A stretch of 64,000 nt of DNA from Variovorax sp. KK3 (GTDB taxonomy: Bacteria; Pseudomonadota; Gammaproteobacteria; Burkholderiales; Burkholderiaceae_C). The stretch is from assembly GCF_001984055.1 (NCBI RefSeq), contig NZ_LYVO01000004.1:99830-163829 (forward strand). The letters are read 5' to 3'. Positions 28,283 to 36,202 of this stretch are shown here, piece after piece. A program made the position numbers and the translations under genes. Positions within the stretch are counted from its first letter, which is position 1. Each line of letters opens with the position of its first letter. Under the pieces are notes generated by a model that had not been told where the DNA came from, did no database searches, and worked only from the letters and a program-made list of their open reading frames with translations.

Positions 28283-29449
28283 TCATCGCCCACGCAGCAG
28301 CCATGCCGCACTGCCGGCCAACGCCAGCGCTCCGGCCACCAGTGCGACGAACAGGCCGCCGAAGCCTTGCGACCGCCCGCTCAGCGCCGACGACAGCATG
28401 GGCCCCGCCATTTGCCCGATGGCGAAGGCAGCCGTCATGCGGCCCAGCGCGCGGGTCGGGTCGCCGACGGCGCGGGCCCGCGCCTCCTGCATGCCGGCCA
28501 TGGTCGCGACCATGAAGGTGCCGCCCACCAGCAGCGCGGCCAGCAGCACCGTCGTCGCCGACAGGTGCAGCACCGGCAGCACGCACCCCAGCGCCATCAG
28601 CAGATGGCTGCCGGCCAGCACGTGGCGGCGCGCCACCTTCGACAGGACCAGGCTGGCGACCAGCGTCGAAACGGCTGCCGCGGCGCCGAACACCGGCCAC
28701 GCCGCGCCGAAGACCGCCGGGTCGTCCACCACCGCGCGTGCCAGCACCGGGAGAAAGGTGGCCGGCAAGATGTAGCCGAAGCCGAGCAGCCCGTAGCTGA
28801 CGACCAGGCCCCAGGACACACCACCGCCTGCGTGCGTGCCGGCGGTGGCCGCGGCTGCCGGCGCCGGCAGCTCGCGCGGCATCAGCAGCGCCACCAGCAC
28901 CAGTCCGGCCAGGGCAATCGCGCCCATCTGCAGCCACAGCGCGTCGGGCGCCACGCCGGCCGCGCCGGCGCGCCAGCAATGGAAGCCGGCCAGCGCGATG
29001 CCGATGCCCACGCCCGCATAGAGCAATCCCGGGCCGGCGGGCCGCTCGAAGCGCGCCAGCCAGGCCAGGCACCACACGCTGGTGCTCACCAGCGCCCAGG
29101 CACTGGCCACGCCGGCCACGAAACGCCACAGCAGCCAGCCCGCGAGCGAGTCCGACCAGCCCATCGCGGCCGTGGAAGCGGCGATCAGCGCCAGTGACAG
29201 CAGCCCGGTGCGCTGCGGCCCCAGGCCCAGCCGCGCCGTGGTCAGCGCGCCCAGCAGGTAGCCCGCGTAGTTGGCCGCGGCCAGCCATCCACCGGCGGCC
29301 ACGTCGGCGCTGCCGGCCCGGATCATCAGCGGCAGCATCGGCGTGAAGGCGAAGCGCCCGATGCCCATGGCCATGGCCAGGGCGACCAGGCCAGCCAGGC
29401 AGACCGCTGCGAAGGAAGGCCGGTTCAGGCTGATCGATGCGTTCGACAT
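28283..29449 (-). CDS. YbfB/YjiJ-family MFS transporter
   Basis: A 388-residue membrane protein with 12 predicted helices. The N-terminal VALAMAMGIGRFAFTPMLPLM and NYAGYLLGAL are the signature of the YbfB/YjiJ branch of the major facilitators, whose substrates are mostly unknown and presumed to be effluxed compounds. It is divergent from a LysR regulator gene (183-bp spacer with a candidate operator), the usual arrangement for a regulator and its target exporter, and is followed by a CMD-family gene. Confidence 0.88.
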   Translation of the reverse strand: MSNASISLNRPSFAAVCLAGLVALAMAMGIGRFAFTPMLPLMIRAGSADVAAGGWLAAANYAGYLLGALTTARLGLGPQRTGLLSLALIAASTAAMGWSDSLAGWLLWRFVAGVASAWALVSTSVWCLAWLARFERPAGPGLLYAGVGIGIALAGFHCWRAGAAGVAPDALWLQMGAIALAGLVLVALLMPRELPAPAAAATAGTHAGGGVSWGLVVSYGLLGFGYILPATFLPVLARAVVDDPAVFGAAWPVFGAAAAVSTLVASLVLSKVARRHVLAGSHLLMALGCVLPVLHLSATTVLLAALLVGGTFMVATMAGMQEARARAVGDPTRALGRMTAAFAIGQMAGPMLSSALSGRSQGFGGLFVALVAGALALAGSAAWLLRGR

Positions 29450-29505
29450 AGGCCTCTATTGGACGCAGAATCTGCAGGAGCCACAAATGAATTATTCAGA
29501 ACGAT

Positions 29506-29524
29506 CATTCTTCTATGGAGAATG
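29506..29524. promoter_or_regulatory. Candidate LysR operator between divergent MFS and LysR genes
   Basis: The sequence CATTCTTCTATGGAGAATG is a perfect 6-bp inverted repeat with a 7-base spacer, containing the T-N11-A layout of LysR boxes. It lies 57 bp upstream of the MFS start and about 110 bp upstream of the LysR start, in the middle of their shared 183-bp control region, which is unusually A+G-rich on the plus strand. Confidence 0.55.
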
Positions 29525-29632
29525 AAAGAAGGGCGATGAAAGTCGAGCGACCGTCGAGCGGAAAGAGAACGATGGAAGGAACGGGAGAAGCATGAAAGCA
29601 GGAACGATACGGGAACGAAAGAGAGTGCAGGC

Positions 29633-30496
29633 ATGAGAACGATCGATCTCGATTCGCTGGAGATCTTCCGCACCGTCGTGTCCGAAGGCGGCGTGATCCG
29701 CGCGGCCGGCAAGCTCAACCGCGTGCAGTCGAACGTGACGACCCGCATCCGCCAGCTCGAGGAGCGGCTGGGCCAGCAGCTCTTCCAGCGCCAGGGCCGC
29801 TCGCTGGCGCTGGCACCGGCCGGGCACAAGCTGCTGCCGTATGCCGAGCGGCTGCTGCGGCTGGCCGACGAGGCCGAGAGCGAGATGCGCAGCGATCTGC
29901 CGCTGGGCACCTTCAGGCTGGGCTCGCTCGAAAGCACGGCAGGCAGCCGGCTCGCGCCTGTGCTTTCACGCTTTCACCGGCTGTATCCGGGGGTCGTCGT
30001 CGAGCTGGTCAGCGGCACCACCGGTGCCTTGATCAAGCGTGTGCAAGCCTTCGACATCGAGGCCGCCTTCGTTTCGCAGCCCTTCTCGACCGCAGGCCTC
30101 GAGATCCTGCCGGTGTTCGAGGAAGAGCTGGTGCTGATCACGGCGCGCAGCGTGGCCTCGGTCACGCGCCCGGGCGACCTGGCCGGCAGCACCCTGATCG
30201 CCTTCGCGGCGGGCTGCTCCTACCGCCAGCTGCTCGAGCAATGGCTCGGCAAGGGCGGCGTGGTGGCGGCGCGCTCGCTCGAGTTTTCGTCCTACCAGGC
30301 CATGATCGCCTGCGTGGCCGCGGGCACCGGCTTCGCCGTCGTGCCGCTGTCGGTGCTGAAGGCCCTGCGCGCGACCGCCGACGTGCGCCAGCATGCCTTG
30401 CCCGAACGCATCAGGCACAACCGCACGCACTTGGTGTGGCGTGGCACGCCATCGGTGGCGCTGGCGCGCCTGATTGAGATGGTGGGCAAGGGCTGA
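29633..30496 (+). CDS. LysR-type transcriptional regulator (divergent from YbfB-type MFS)
   Basis: A 287-residue LysR regulator. The winged helix is at residues 1-62 (DLDSLEIFRTVVSEGGVIRAAG, KLNRVQSNVTTRIRQLEERLG), with QSNVTTRI as the recognition helix. The effector domain contains LGSLESTAGSRLAPVLSRFH and AAGTGFAVVPLSVL. The type resembles PutR/YbeF-like regulators. It probably controls the divergent MFS gene through the palindrome at 29506. Its leader (29525-29632) is purine-rich with repeated GGAACG elements and no clear single ribosome site. Confidence 0.92.
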   Translation: MRTIDLDSLEIFRTVVSEGGVIRAAGKLNRVQSNVTTRIRQLEERLGQQLFQRQGRSLALAPAGHKLLPYAERLLRLADEAESEMRSDLPLGTFRLGSLESTAGSRLAPVLSRFHRLYPGVVVELVSGTTGALIKRVQAFDIEAAFVSQPFSTAGLEILPVFEEELVLITARSVASVTRPGDLAGSTLIAFAAGCSYRQLLEQWLGKGGVVAARSLEFSSYQAMIACVAAGTGFAVVPLSVLKALRATADVRQHALPERIRHNRTHLVWRGTPSVALARLIEMVGKG

Positions 30497-30569
30497 GCTG
30501 GCGCGCCTTCAATCGCGGCCGGGCGCCGGTAGGAGGATCGAAGGTGGCCGCCATCGCGCGAGGGTGTAA

Positions 30570-31244
30570 TCAGGCCAGCGCAGTCGATGCCGGCGCCGCG
30601 CCCGCGATCTGGCGCAGCGCACGTTCGAACACCTCGACCGGCTGGCCGCCGGAGATCAGGTGCTGGTTGTCGATGACGACGGCCGGCACAGCATGGATGC
30701 CCGCGTTGGTATAGAAGCGCTCGCGCGCACGCGTCTCGGCTGCGAACTCGTTGCCGGCCAGGATCGCCCGTGCGCGCTGCGGATCGAGCCCGGCCTCGCC
30801 GGCCAGGCGAACGAGCACGTCGGGGTCGGAGGGATTTTCGTTGTCGGTGTGCACGGCCTTGAGCATCGCCTTCTTCAACGCGACCTGCTTCCCCGCATCT
30901 TCCAGCGCGGCCCAGTGAAGCAGGCGGTGCGCGTCGAAGGTGTTGTACAGGCGGGACCGGCCGTCGTGGCGAAACTCGAAGCCCACCGAGGCACCGCGCG
31001 CCCGGATGGCCTCGCGGTTGGCGGCCTGATGCTCGCGCGTGCTGCCGTACTTCTGGTTCAGGTGCTCGAAGGCATCCTGGCCTTCGGTCGGCATGTCGGG
31101 GTTGAGCTCGAAGGGCTGAAAGTGCAGCTCGGCCGAGATGTCGGGCGCTACCCGTTTCAGCGCAGCCTCGAGCGCGCCGAGGCCGACGGCGCACCAGGGG
31201 CAAGAGATGTCGGAGACGAAGTCGATGCGGAGGTGGGAGGGCAT
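30570..31244 (-). CDS. DsbA-family oxidoreductase (FrnE-like)
   Basis: A 224-residue cytoplasmic thioredoxin-fold protein of the FrnE/DsbA type. The redox motif CPWC is at residues 15-18 in FVSDISCPWCAVG, with the cis-proline region near VPAVVIDNQHLISGGQP toward the C-terminus and a helical insertion between. FrnE-like proteins act as disulfide isomerases or 2-hydroxychromene-2-carboxylate isomerase relatives; no signal peptide is present, so it is not a periplasmic DsbA. It is a single gene, convergent with the upstream LysR gene. Confidence 0.9.
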   Translation of the reverse strand: MPSHLRIDFVSDISCPWCAVGLGALEAALKRVAPDISAELHFQPFELNPDMPTEGQDAFEHLNQKYGSTREHQAANREAIRARGASVGFEFRHDGRSRLYNTFDAHRLLHWAALEDAGKQVALKKAMLKAVHTDNENPSDPDVLVRLAGEAGLDPQRARAILAGNEFAAETRARERFYTNAGIHAVPAVVIDNQHLISGGQPVEVFERALRQIAGAAPASTALA

Positions 31245-31324
31245 GGGGTGCGGATGGCGGCGGACGAATGAGCCGCATCATGCAACGAACCCATGCCGTG
31301 CTGCGTTACGGCACTCGAATAGCC

Positions 31325-34300
31325 CTAAGTGGTCTTCTTGGGTGACATTACCCAAACAGATTCTTGAAGCTGCTTGGTCACACCGGCCGGATCCGTCTGC
31401 GCAGACTGCGCCAGGCGGTACATCGAGATGTACGGACCTTGAGGGTCGAGCATCTTGATCGTGATTTCCTGCATCTCCTCGCCAAGGGTCCTTATCGCCG
31501 CTTGCGCGTCTGACGGAAACAAGGCGATGTAGTCCGGGTTCGTCAGCAATTCACCGACGTATTGGAGCCTATCAATCTGGGTGTTGAACGTGTCCAGGTA
31601 TTCCTTGGTAGCGAGCTTGACGTTCTCGACTTTGACGGCCGGGTTCTTTCCGATTTCATCACGAGATTCGGCTTTGCAGCCCGCTCTCTCAAAGATGTTG
31701 CCGACTGCACTCGGCAACTTGATGAGCATGCCGGACGGTATCAGAGCGAATAGGACTTCAGGCGTCAAACCGCGTGGCCGGGGTCCTAGTGCGTCGGCTG
31801 TCCGGGGCGCGGCCAGGAAATCCTCGGTCATTTGCTTGAAGTCGCCAAACTTCCCCTCCGCCGTTTGTTTGTTGAGCACCCCCGACGCCCCCAAAGCCTC
31901 TACGAGCCGTCCAACAAATGGGTCTTCATTCTCGATGCCCTTTGAGTCAGCCAACCTCTTGTTCGAAGCAGCGGCGACTCGATCGAAATAGTTCGGCACG
32001 GCGTTGGCAAGATCGCCGCCATCGACGGCCACATAGCCTTGGACAGCCTGCTGCGCATTCGGCGGCTGCGCAGGGAGCTCGCTGAACTCTTTGAGTGCCA
32101 GTTTGACACGCCTTTCGCGCAGGTATGCGTCGTGCCGGCGTGTGCCCGCATCCGCCTTGAGAATTGTCAGGACGTCCTCGCGATAGGAACGCCAGACCTT
32201 GTCGACATCCTTTTGCGGGATCGCAAGTTTCGCACTCTCTGCCTTGCGATCACGGGGATCGATGTTCGATTCGCGAATCACTGCCTGCAGAGCGCGTTCG
32301 GCCTTTTCCCTCTGTCGGCCAACGATCCAACCAAAACGAGGGCTCTGCTTGACCGCGAAGTAGTAGGCGCGACCGTTGTACTCAACCTGCGGCCCGCTCC
32401 CTGACTTGCTCAAGGTCAAGTAGGTGTTGTGTTGCAAAAGCTCTTTGCTCAAGCTTTCGGAATCGAAACGCAATGCGCTCCGCATCGGCGGCGGAATGTC
32501 GCGCAGGGGCGATGGGTTCACACTGCTCGCCCGCGGTGGGATCACGGTATTCGGCGGGGGCGGTATGTCGTTCGGTGCCGGCTGGTCCTTGCCGCTCGGC
32601 AGCGTCGGCGGCACGTAGTTCGGAGGCGGTTGAACCACGGAGTTTGGCGGCGGTGGCACGTCGTTCGGTGCCGGTTGGTCCTTGCCGCTCGGCAGCGTCG
32701 GCGGCATGTAGTTCGACGGCGGCTGGGTCACGCCACTCGGCGGGTCAGGCGGCGGGTGGTTGGGCGGAGTGCTAACAGTCGAATCGGTTCGCAACTCGGC
32801 GAGTTGTTGCTCGACGTTGTCAGGCGAAAACCGCATGAATCGGGCCTTCTCCAATTCGCTGCTCACCCCGAGGTCGAGCCATAGCTGCTCGCGGCTCTCG
32901 TGATCGCTCCACTCTTGTTGATATGCCGTGGCCGAAGGAGAAAAGTCGGCGGAGGGGTAGTCCGTCCGCTGCTGCTCTTCCAGCTTCCAGCGAATGAAAT
33001 GCTTGGGGTCCAGTCGGGATTGCCATTCCGTTGCTTCCATCGGATCCACATCGAACTCGGCCATCAACTTCTCGACGGCGGAAGGCGCAAACGCATTCCA
33101 TGCGGCGCGCGGAACCAAGCGCTCGGCCTGCTGCGCCGGCTCGCGCGGCTGCACAAAATCGATATCGAACTCATCATCGTCCGGCTCCGGCCCGGGCGCC
33201 ACGGCAACGGCTGTCGCGCGCGTTTGATCGGGCGCTGGCGCCGGGTTCGACGCCGACGGCCTACGCGGTGCCGCAACGACAGGTGCCTGATGTGGCCGCG
33301 CCACCTTCGCCGCGCGTCCGGGCGGCGCTGGAGCCGCCGCCTGCTTTTCCGTCAGTACCTGGGTCAATCGATTGCGTACTTCGGCAGGTGAGTGATACAG
33401 GCCCGAAGCCAATTTCTCCAACCTGTCCAACGGACCAGTTGCCAGATCGTCCAGAAGTTGCCCGGCGGCAACTCCGAGTCCTTCGAAGCGCTCTCGCTCG
33501 GCCGGATCCCGAATGGTCAGAAGAAAACTGTCACCGGTCAGAACCCTGTGTGCCAGCCGCAGAATCGACTTCTGTTCGGCAACATCAAGCGCCACGTCTT
33601 TCGCTGCGGCCTTGGTATCCGCAGGGAAGGCGAGCAACTCACGCACCCGGAGTTCGAGGCTGCCCGGCCAGTCCGCAAGCATGTCGATGATGCTTCGCGC
33701 GTCACGCGGGTTGACGGCATTCCCCGCAAGTGCCGCAGCCAGGGGCGAGCGCGCGAACCTAGGCTGAGCGGTCAAGCCTTTCAAGCTCGTGGCTGCAGCG
33801 TTCAGGGCCAGGATGTCGTTCGTTCGCTTGGCCAACGGCGAAGGATCCGCTCCGTCTGGAGTAGCGCCTGCCGCGCCGTTCTGCGCCTTCTTGACCAGGC
33901 TGAACAAATGAAGCGGTTCGGTGCCCTCGCATGTGACATCGGCGTCGACAAACGCCGCCGCCACCTGGCGATTCTTGGCCTGCGTCGCCGTCACGATGAA
34001 ATTGATGTGCGGTTGAACGTCGGCGATCGCGACCTGGCCGCCCGATTTCCTGACAGCCTTGAGGATGGCTTCGGCGGCATCCAACCCGATGTTCTCTTTC
34101 TTGGCGCTCTCAGCCAGCAGCGTCAGAGCCTCGGCGGCATGACGGTACTGTGCTTTCCGGTCGTCGCCGGCGGACAAGGCGCGCCCGCTCTTCGCGCCGA
34201 ACGTCCAGCCCGACTCCTCGAAGTTAAGAGGGCCATCATCGCGCTTTGCGATCAAGTACTTCTTATTCCCTTCGCCGTTCGTCAGCCACCTGCTATTGAA

Positions 34301-34387
34301 CGCGTCGACGATGCTGTTGGGGCCCGCACTGGGGCGGGCGATGCTATTGAGGCTCGGTCTGGGGGCGGGGTTGCCAAGGTTGTTCAT
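31325..34387 (-). CDS. Large hypothetical protein, candidate type III secretion effector
   Basis: A 1020-residue protein with no recognised domain, no Sec signal and no membrane helix. The N-terminus (about 1-30) is rich in Asn, Pro and Ser, as in many type III substrates. Helical regions (about 75-340) are followed by a disordered Pro/Ala linker (350-400), an acidic patch DDDEFDIDF, a proline-rich segment with a tandem 31-residue repeat (555-616), and a charged helical C-terminal half. Directly upstream, 22 bp away, is a CesT-type chaperone gene. Base composition is lower in G+C than the neighbours (34 of 60 at 31681-31740 against 42 of 60 at 36541-36600). No Shine-Dalgarno precedes the ATG, which suggests coupling to the chaperone. 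Biochemical activity unknown. Confidence 0.75.
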   Translation of the reverse strand: MNNLGNPAPRPSLNSIARPSAGPNSIVDAFNSRWLTNGEGNKKYLIAKRDDGPLNFEESGWTFGAKSGRALSAGDDRKAQYRHAAEALTLLAESAKKENIGLDAAEAILKAVRKSGGQVAIADVQPHINFIVTATQAKNRQVAAAFVDADVTCEGTEPLHLFSLVKKAQNGAAGATPDGADPSPLAKRTNDILALNAAATSLKGLTAQPRFARSPLAAALAGNAVNPRDARSIIDMLADWPGSLELRVRELLAFPADTKAAAKDVALDVAEQKSILRLAHRVLTGDSFLLTIRDPAERERFEGLGVAAGQLLDDLATGPLDRLEKLASGLYHSPAEVRNRLTQVLTEKQAAAPAPPGRAAKVARPHQAPVVAAPRRPSASNPAPAPDQTRATAVAVAPGPEPDDDEFDIDFVQPREPAQQAERLVPRAAWNAFAPSAVEKLMAEFDVDPMEATEWQSRLDPKHFIRWKLEEQQRTDYPSADFSPSATAYQQEWSDHESREQLWLDLGVSSELEKARFMRFSPDNVEQQLAELRTDSTVSTPPNHPPPDPPSGVTQPPSNYMPPTLPSGKDQPAPNDVPPPPNSVVQPPPNYVPPTLPSGKDQPAPNDIPPPPNTVIPPRASSVNPSPLRDIPPPMRSALRFDSESLSKELLQHNTYLTLSKSGSGPQVEYNGRAYYFAVKQSPRFGWIVGRQREKAERALQAVIRESNIDPRDRKAESAKLAIPQKDVDKVWRSYREDVLTILKADAGTRRHDAYLRERRVKLALKEFSELPAQPPNAQQAVQGYVAVDGGDLANAVPNYFDRVAAASNKRLADSKGIENEDPFVGRLVEALGASGVLNKQTAEGKFGDFKQMTEDFLAAPRTADALGPRPRGLTPEVLFALIPSGMLIKLPSAVGNIFERAGCKAESRDEIGKNPAVKVENVKLATKEYLDTFNTQIDRLQYVGELLTNPDYIALFPSDAQAAIRTLGEEMQEITIKMLDPQGPYISMYRLAQSAQTDPAGVTKQLQESVWVMSPKKTT
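32540..32725 (-). repeat. 93-bp tandem duplication encoding a proline-rich 31-residue repeat
   Basis: Residues 555-585 and 586-616 of the candidate effector are near-identical, each containing PPTLPSGKDQPAPND and then PPPPN. The two DNA copies (32633-32725 and 32540-32632) differ at only a few positions, so the duplication is recent. The protein segment should be extended and disordered and could bind SH3/WW-like partners or act as a spacer. Confidence 0.88.
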
Positions 34388-34409
34388 GGGGTAAGTTCAA
34401 GTCCAGGGG

Positions 34410-34898
34410 TCAAATTCGGGCCAGCAAATGCGCGACGCCAGGGTCGGCAGAGGTGGCCATTGCTTTTTCTTCTTCGGCACTGCTGCGCACAAAGCCTTCC
34501 CACCAGCGCGCGGTCTCGGCAAACTGGTTCAGCACGTCGGCGAATGCCTGGCCTTGCACGCAGTCCGCGTCGAGCTCGCGCAACAGCAGCAGGTCGCCTT
34601 GCGCTCCGCCCATGCCGATGCGGGCGCCGCCGGTTTCACGCCAGAGCAGGTTGTACGAAAGCGCGGTGTGGTGGACTTTGACGGCGCGCGCCGGGAGCGG
34701 CGTGCCGATGTCGGCGCTCAAGACCAGTCGCGCCGGCTCGTCTGCCCATTCGGCAAGAACGAGCACATCTGTGTCTTTGTTGAATGCGAGGGTCCAGGTG
34801 GACTCGTCGTCTTGAACGACGACAGCAAGGTCTTCAGTGGTGGCGCCGACCTCGCCGAGGCGCCGACTCACGTATTCGGGATCGAGATGAAAACTCAA
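34410..34898 (-). CDS. CesT-family type III secretion chaperone
   Basis: A 162-residue acidic protein with the features of class I type III chaperones: DESTWTLAFNKDTDVLVLAEW (about 31-51), ARLVLSADIGTPLP, and the strongly diagnostic ALSYNLLWRETGGARIGMGG followed by GDLLLLREL. These small dimers bind the N-terminal part of one effector and pilot it to the injectisome. Translation probably starts at TTG 34898, since no ATG or GTG lies near and GGAG sits nine bases before it. It is immediately upstream of the 1020-residue candidate effector. No injectisome genes are in the window. Confidence 0.83.
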   Translation of the reverse strand: MSFHLDPEYVSRRLGEVGATTEDLAVVVQDDESTWTLAFNKDTDVLVLAEWADEPARLVLSADIGTPLPARAVKVHHTALSYNLLWRETGGARIGMGGAQGDLLLLRELDADCVQGQAFADVLNQFAETARWWEGFVRSSAEEEKAMATSADPGVAHLLARI

Positions 34899-34994
34899 CG
34901 GGTTGACTCCGGCAGGAGGGACGAATCCGCGCTCCGTTCCCGGAGCACAGCCTGCCGTGAGTAACGGGGAACCCCTGGCGGTTCCCGATTGCGC

Positions 34995-35759
34995 TTAAAG
35001 ACTGCGCCAGAAATCGATGAGCATTTGCGTGAACTCCACCGGCCGCTCCACCGCGCTCAGGTGCGCCGCATCGATGCGGGCCAGTTTCGCGCCGGGAATC
35101 GCCTCGACCATGGCCTCGGACATGGCCGGCGGCGTGGCCTCGTCCTGGTTGCCGGCGATGACCAGGGTGGGCGTGCAGATGGCTCGGTTGCTCTCGCGGA
35201 AGTCGATGGCCGCCACCGCGTCGCAGCTCGCCACGTAGGCGGCCGCATCGGTCGCGACCAGCGTGTCGTGCAGGCGGCGCGCCGCCTCGGCGCCCTCCGG
35301 GGTCGTCGCGTAGACCGGCGTGAGCCACCGGGCCACCGCACCGGGGGCGATGGCCGCCACGCCCTGTGCCTGCACCGTCTCGACGCGCGTGCGCCAAGGC
35401 GTGCGGTCGGGGTAGTGGGCCGAGGAGTTCGCGATGACAATGCTGCGCAGCAGCTGGGGGTGCTTCGCCGCGAGCGCCTGCGCGGTCATGCCGCCCATCG
35501 AAAGGCCGACGAAATGCACCGGCTCGCCATCGGTCTCGCGCGCGATCATCTCGGCGGCGTCGTCGGCCAGGTGCTCGATGGTGAGCGGGCCAGGCACTTT
35601 CTCGGAAGCACCATGGTTGCGATGGTCGTAGCGCAGGACGGTGTGGGCACGGGCCAGCACTTCGGCCACGCCGTCCCACATGTGCAGGTCGCAGCCCAGC
35701 GCATGGCTCAGCACGACGAAGGGGCCCTCGCCTTCGCGCAGCACATTCAGACGGGTCAT
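34995..35759 (-). CDS. pcaD: 3-oxoadipate enol-lactonase
   Basis: A 254-residue alpha/beta-hydrolase that converts 3-oxoadipate enol-lactone to 3-oxoadipate in the beta-ketoadipate pathway. The oxyanion region SHALGCDLHMW (about 18-28), the nucleophile elbow GLSMGGMTA (Ser in GxSxG), the acid in AGNQDEATPP and the histidine in DAAHLSAVE complete the catalytic set. The length fits PcaD. The start overlaps the pcaC stop (ATGA). Last gene of the shikimate/protocatechuate operon; the neighbouring decarboxylase and cycloisomerase make the assignment secure. Confidence 0.93.
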   Translation of the reverse strand: MTRLNVLREGEGPFVVLSHALGCDLHMWDGVAEVLARAHTVLRYDHRNHGASEKVPGPLTIEHLADDAAEMIARETDGEPVHFVGLSMGGMTAQALAAKHPQLLRSIVIANSSAHYPDRTPWRTRVETVQAQGVAAIAPGAVARWLTPVYATTPEGAEAARRLHDTLVATDAAAYVASCDAVAAIDFRESNRAICTPTLVIAGNQDEATPPAMSEAMVEAIPGAKLARIDAAHLSAVERPVEFTQMLIDFWRSL

Positions 35760-36202
35760 GGCTTCGTCTCCTTGTTCAGCGCCCCCAGTTCTTCGAGCAT
35801 GCCCTTCTCGCGCAGGATGCCCGTGGCGATGCCGAAAGCGTGGTTGGCGACCGGCACGCCGCAGTAGATGGCGGCCATCATGATCACTTCCTTGATCTCC
35901 TCGGGCGTGAGCCGCGATTCGGGCGGGCCGTCGAGCGCGGCGCGCGTGTGCATCGCGAACTCTTCGTAGGCGTGGATGCCCAGCATCATCGACAGGACCA
36001 TGAAGCGGCGCGTCTTGTCGCCCAGGGCCGGGCGGCCCCAGATGTCGTTCCACGCATGGCGCGTGATGAGCGCCTGGAACTCGCTGTTGAAGGCGTTGCG
36101 GTTGGCCAGGGACTTGTCGACCCAGGCATCGCCGAGGATGCGGCGGCGGTTGACGAGGCCGGCTTCGTAATCGTCGGCCGGCGGGGTGGAAGGAGCAGTC
36201 AT
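35756..36202 (-). CDS. pcaC: 4-carboxymuconolactone decarboxylase
   Basis: A 148-residue enzyme that decarboxylates gamma-carboxymuconolactone to 3-oxoadipate enol-lactone. The core LITRHAWNDIWGRPALGDKTR followed by AMHTRAALDGPP and the C-terminal GVPVANHAF is the PcaC pattern, not the CxxC AhpD type. It overlaps pcaB by four bases and pcaD by four bases, so the three are translated in a coupled fashion. It sits between the enzymes acting before and after it in the pathway. Confidence 0.94.
   Translation of the reverse strand: MTAPSTPPADDYEAGLVNRRRILGDAWVDKSLANRNAFNSEFQALITRHAWNDIWGRPALGDKTRRFMVLSMMLGIHAYEEFAMHTRAALDGPPESRLTPEEIKEVIMMAAIYCGVPVANHAFGIATGILREKGMLEELGALNKETKP

Noticed and set aside
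34960..34995. A possible hrp box (GGAACC...) upstream of the type III chaperone gene
   Set aside because: The GGAACC half is part of a 7-bp hairpin (GGGAACC and GGTTCCC) and the second half does not fit the CCACNNA element at 15-16 bases; no PIP-box (TTCG-N16-TTCG) was seen either.
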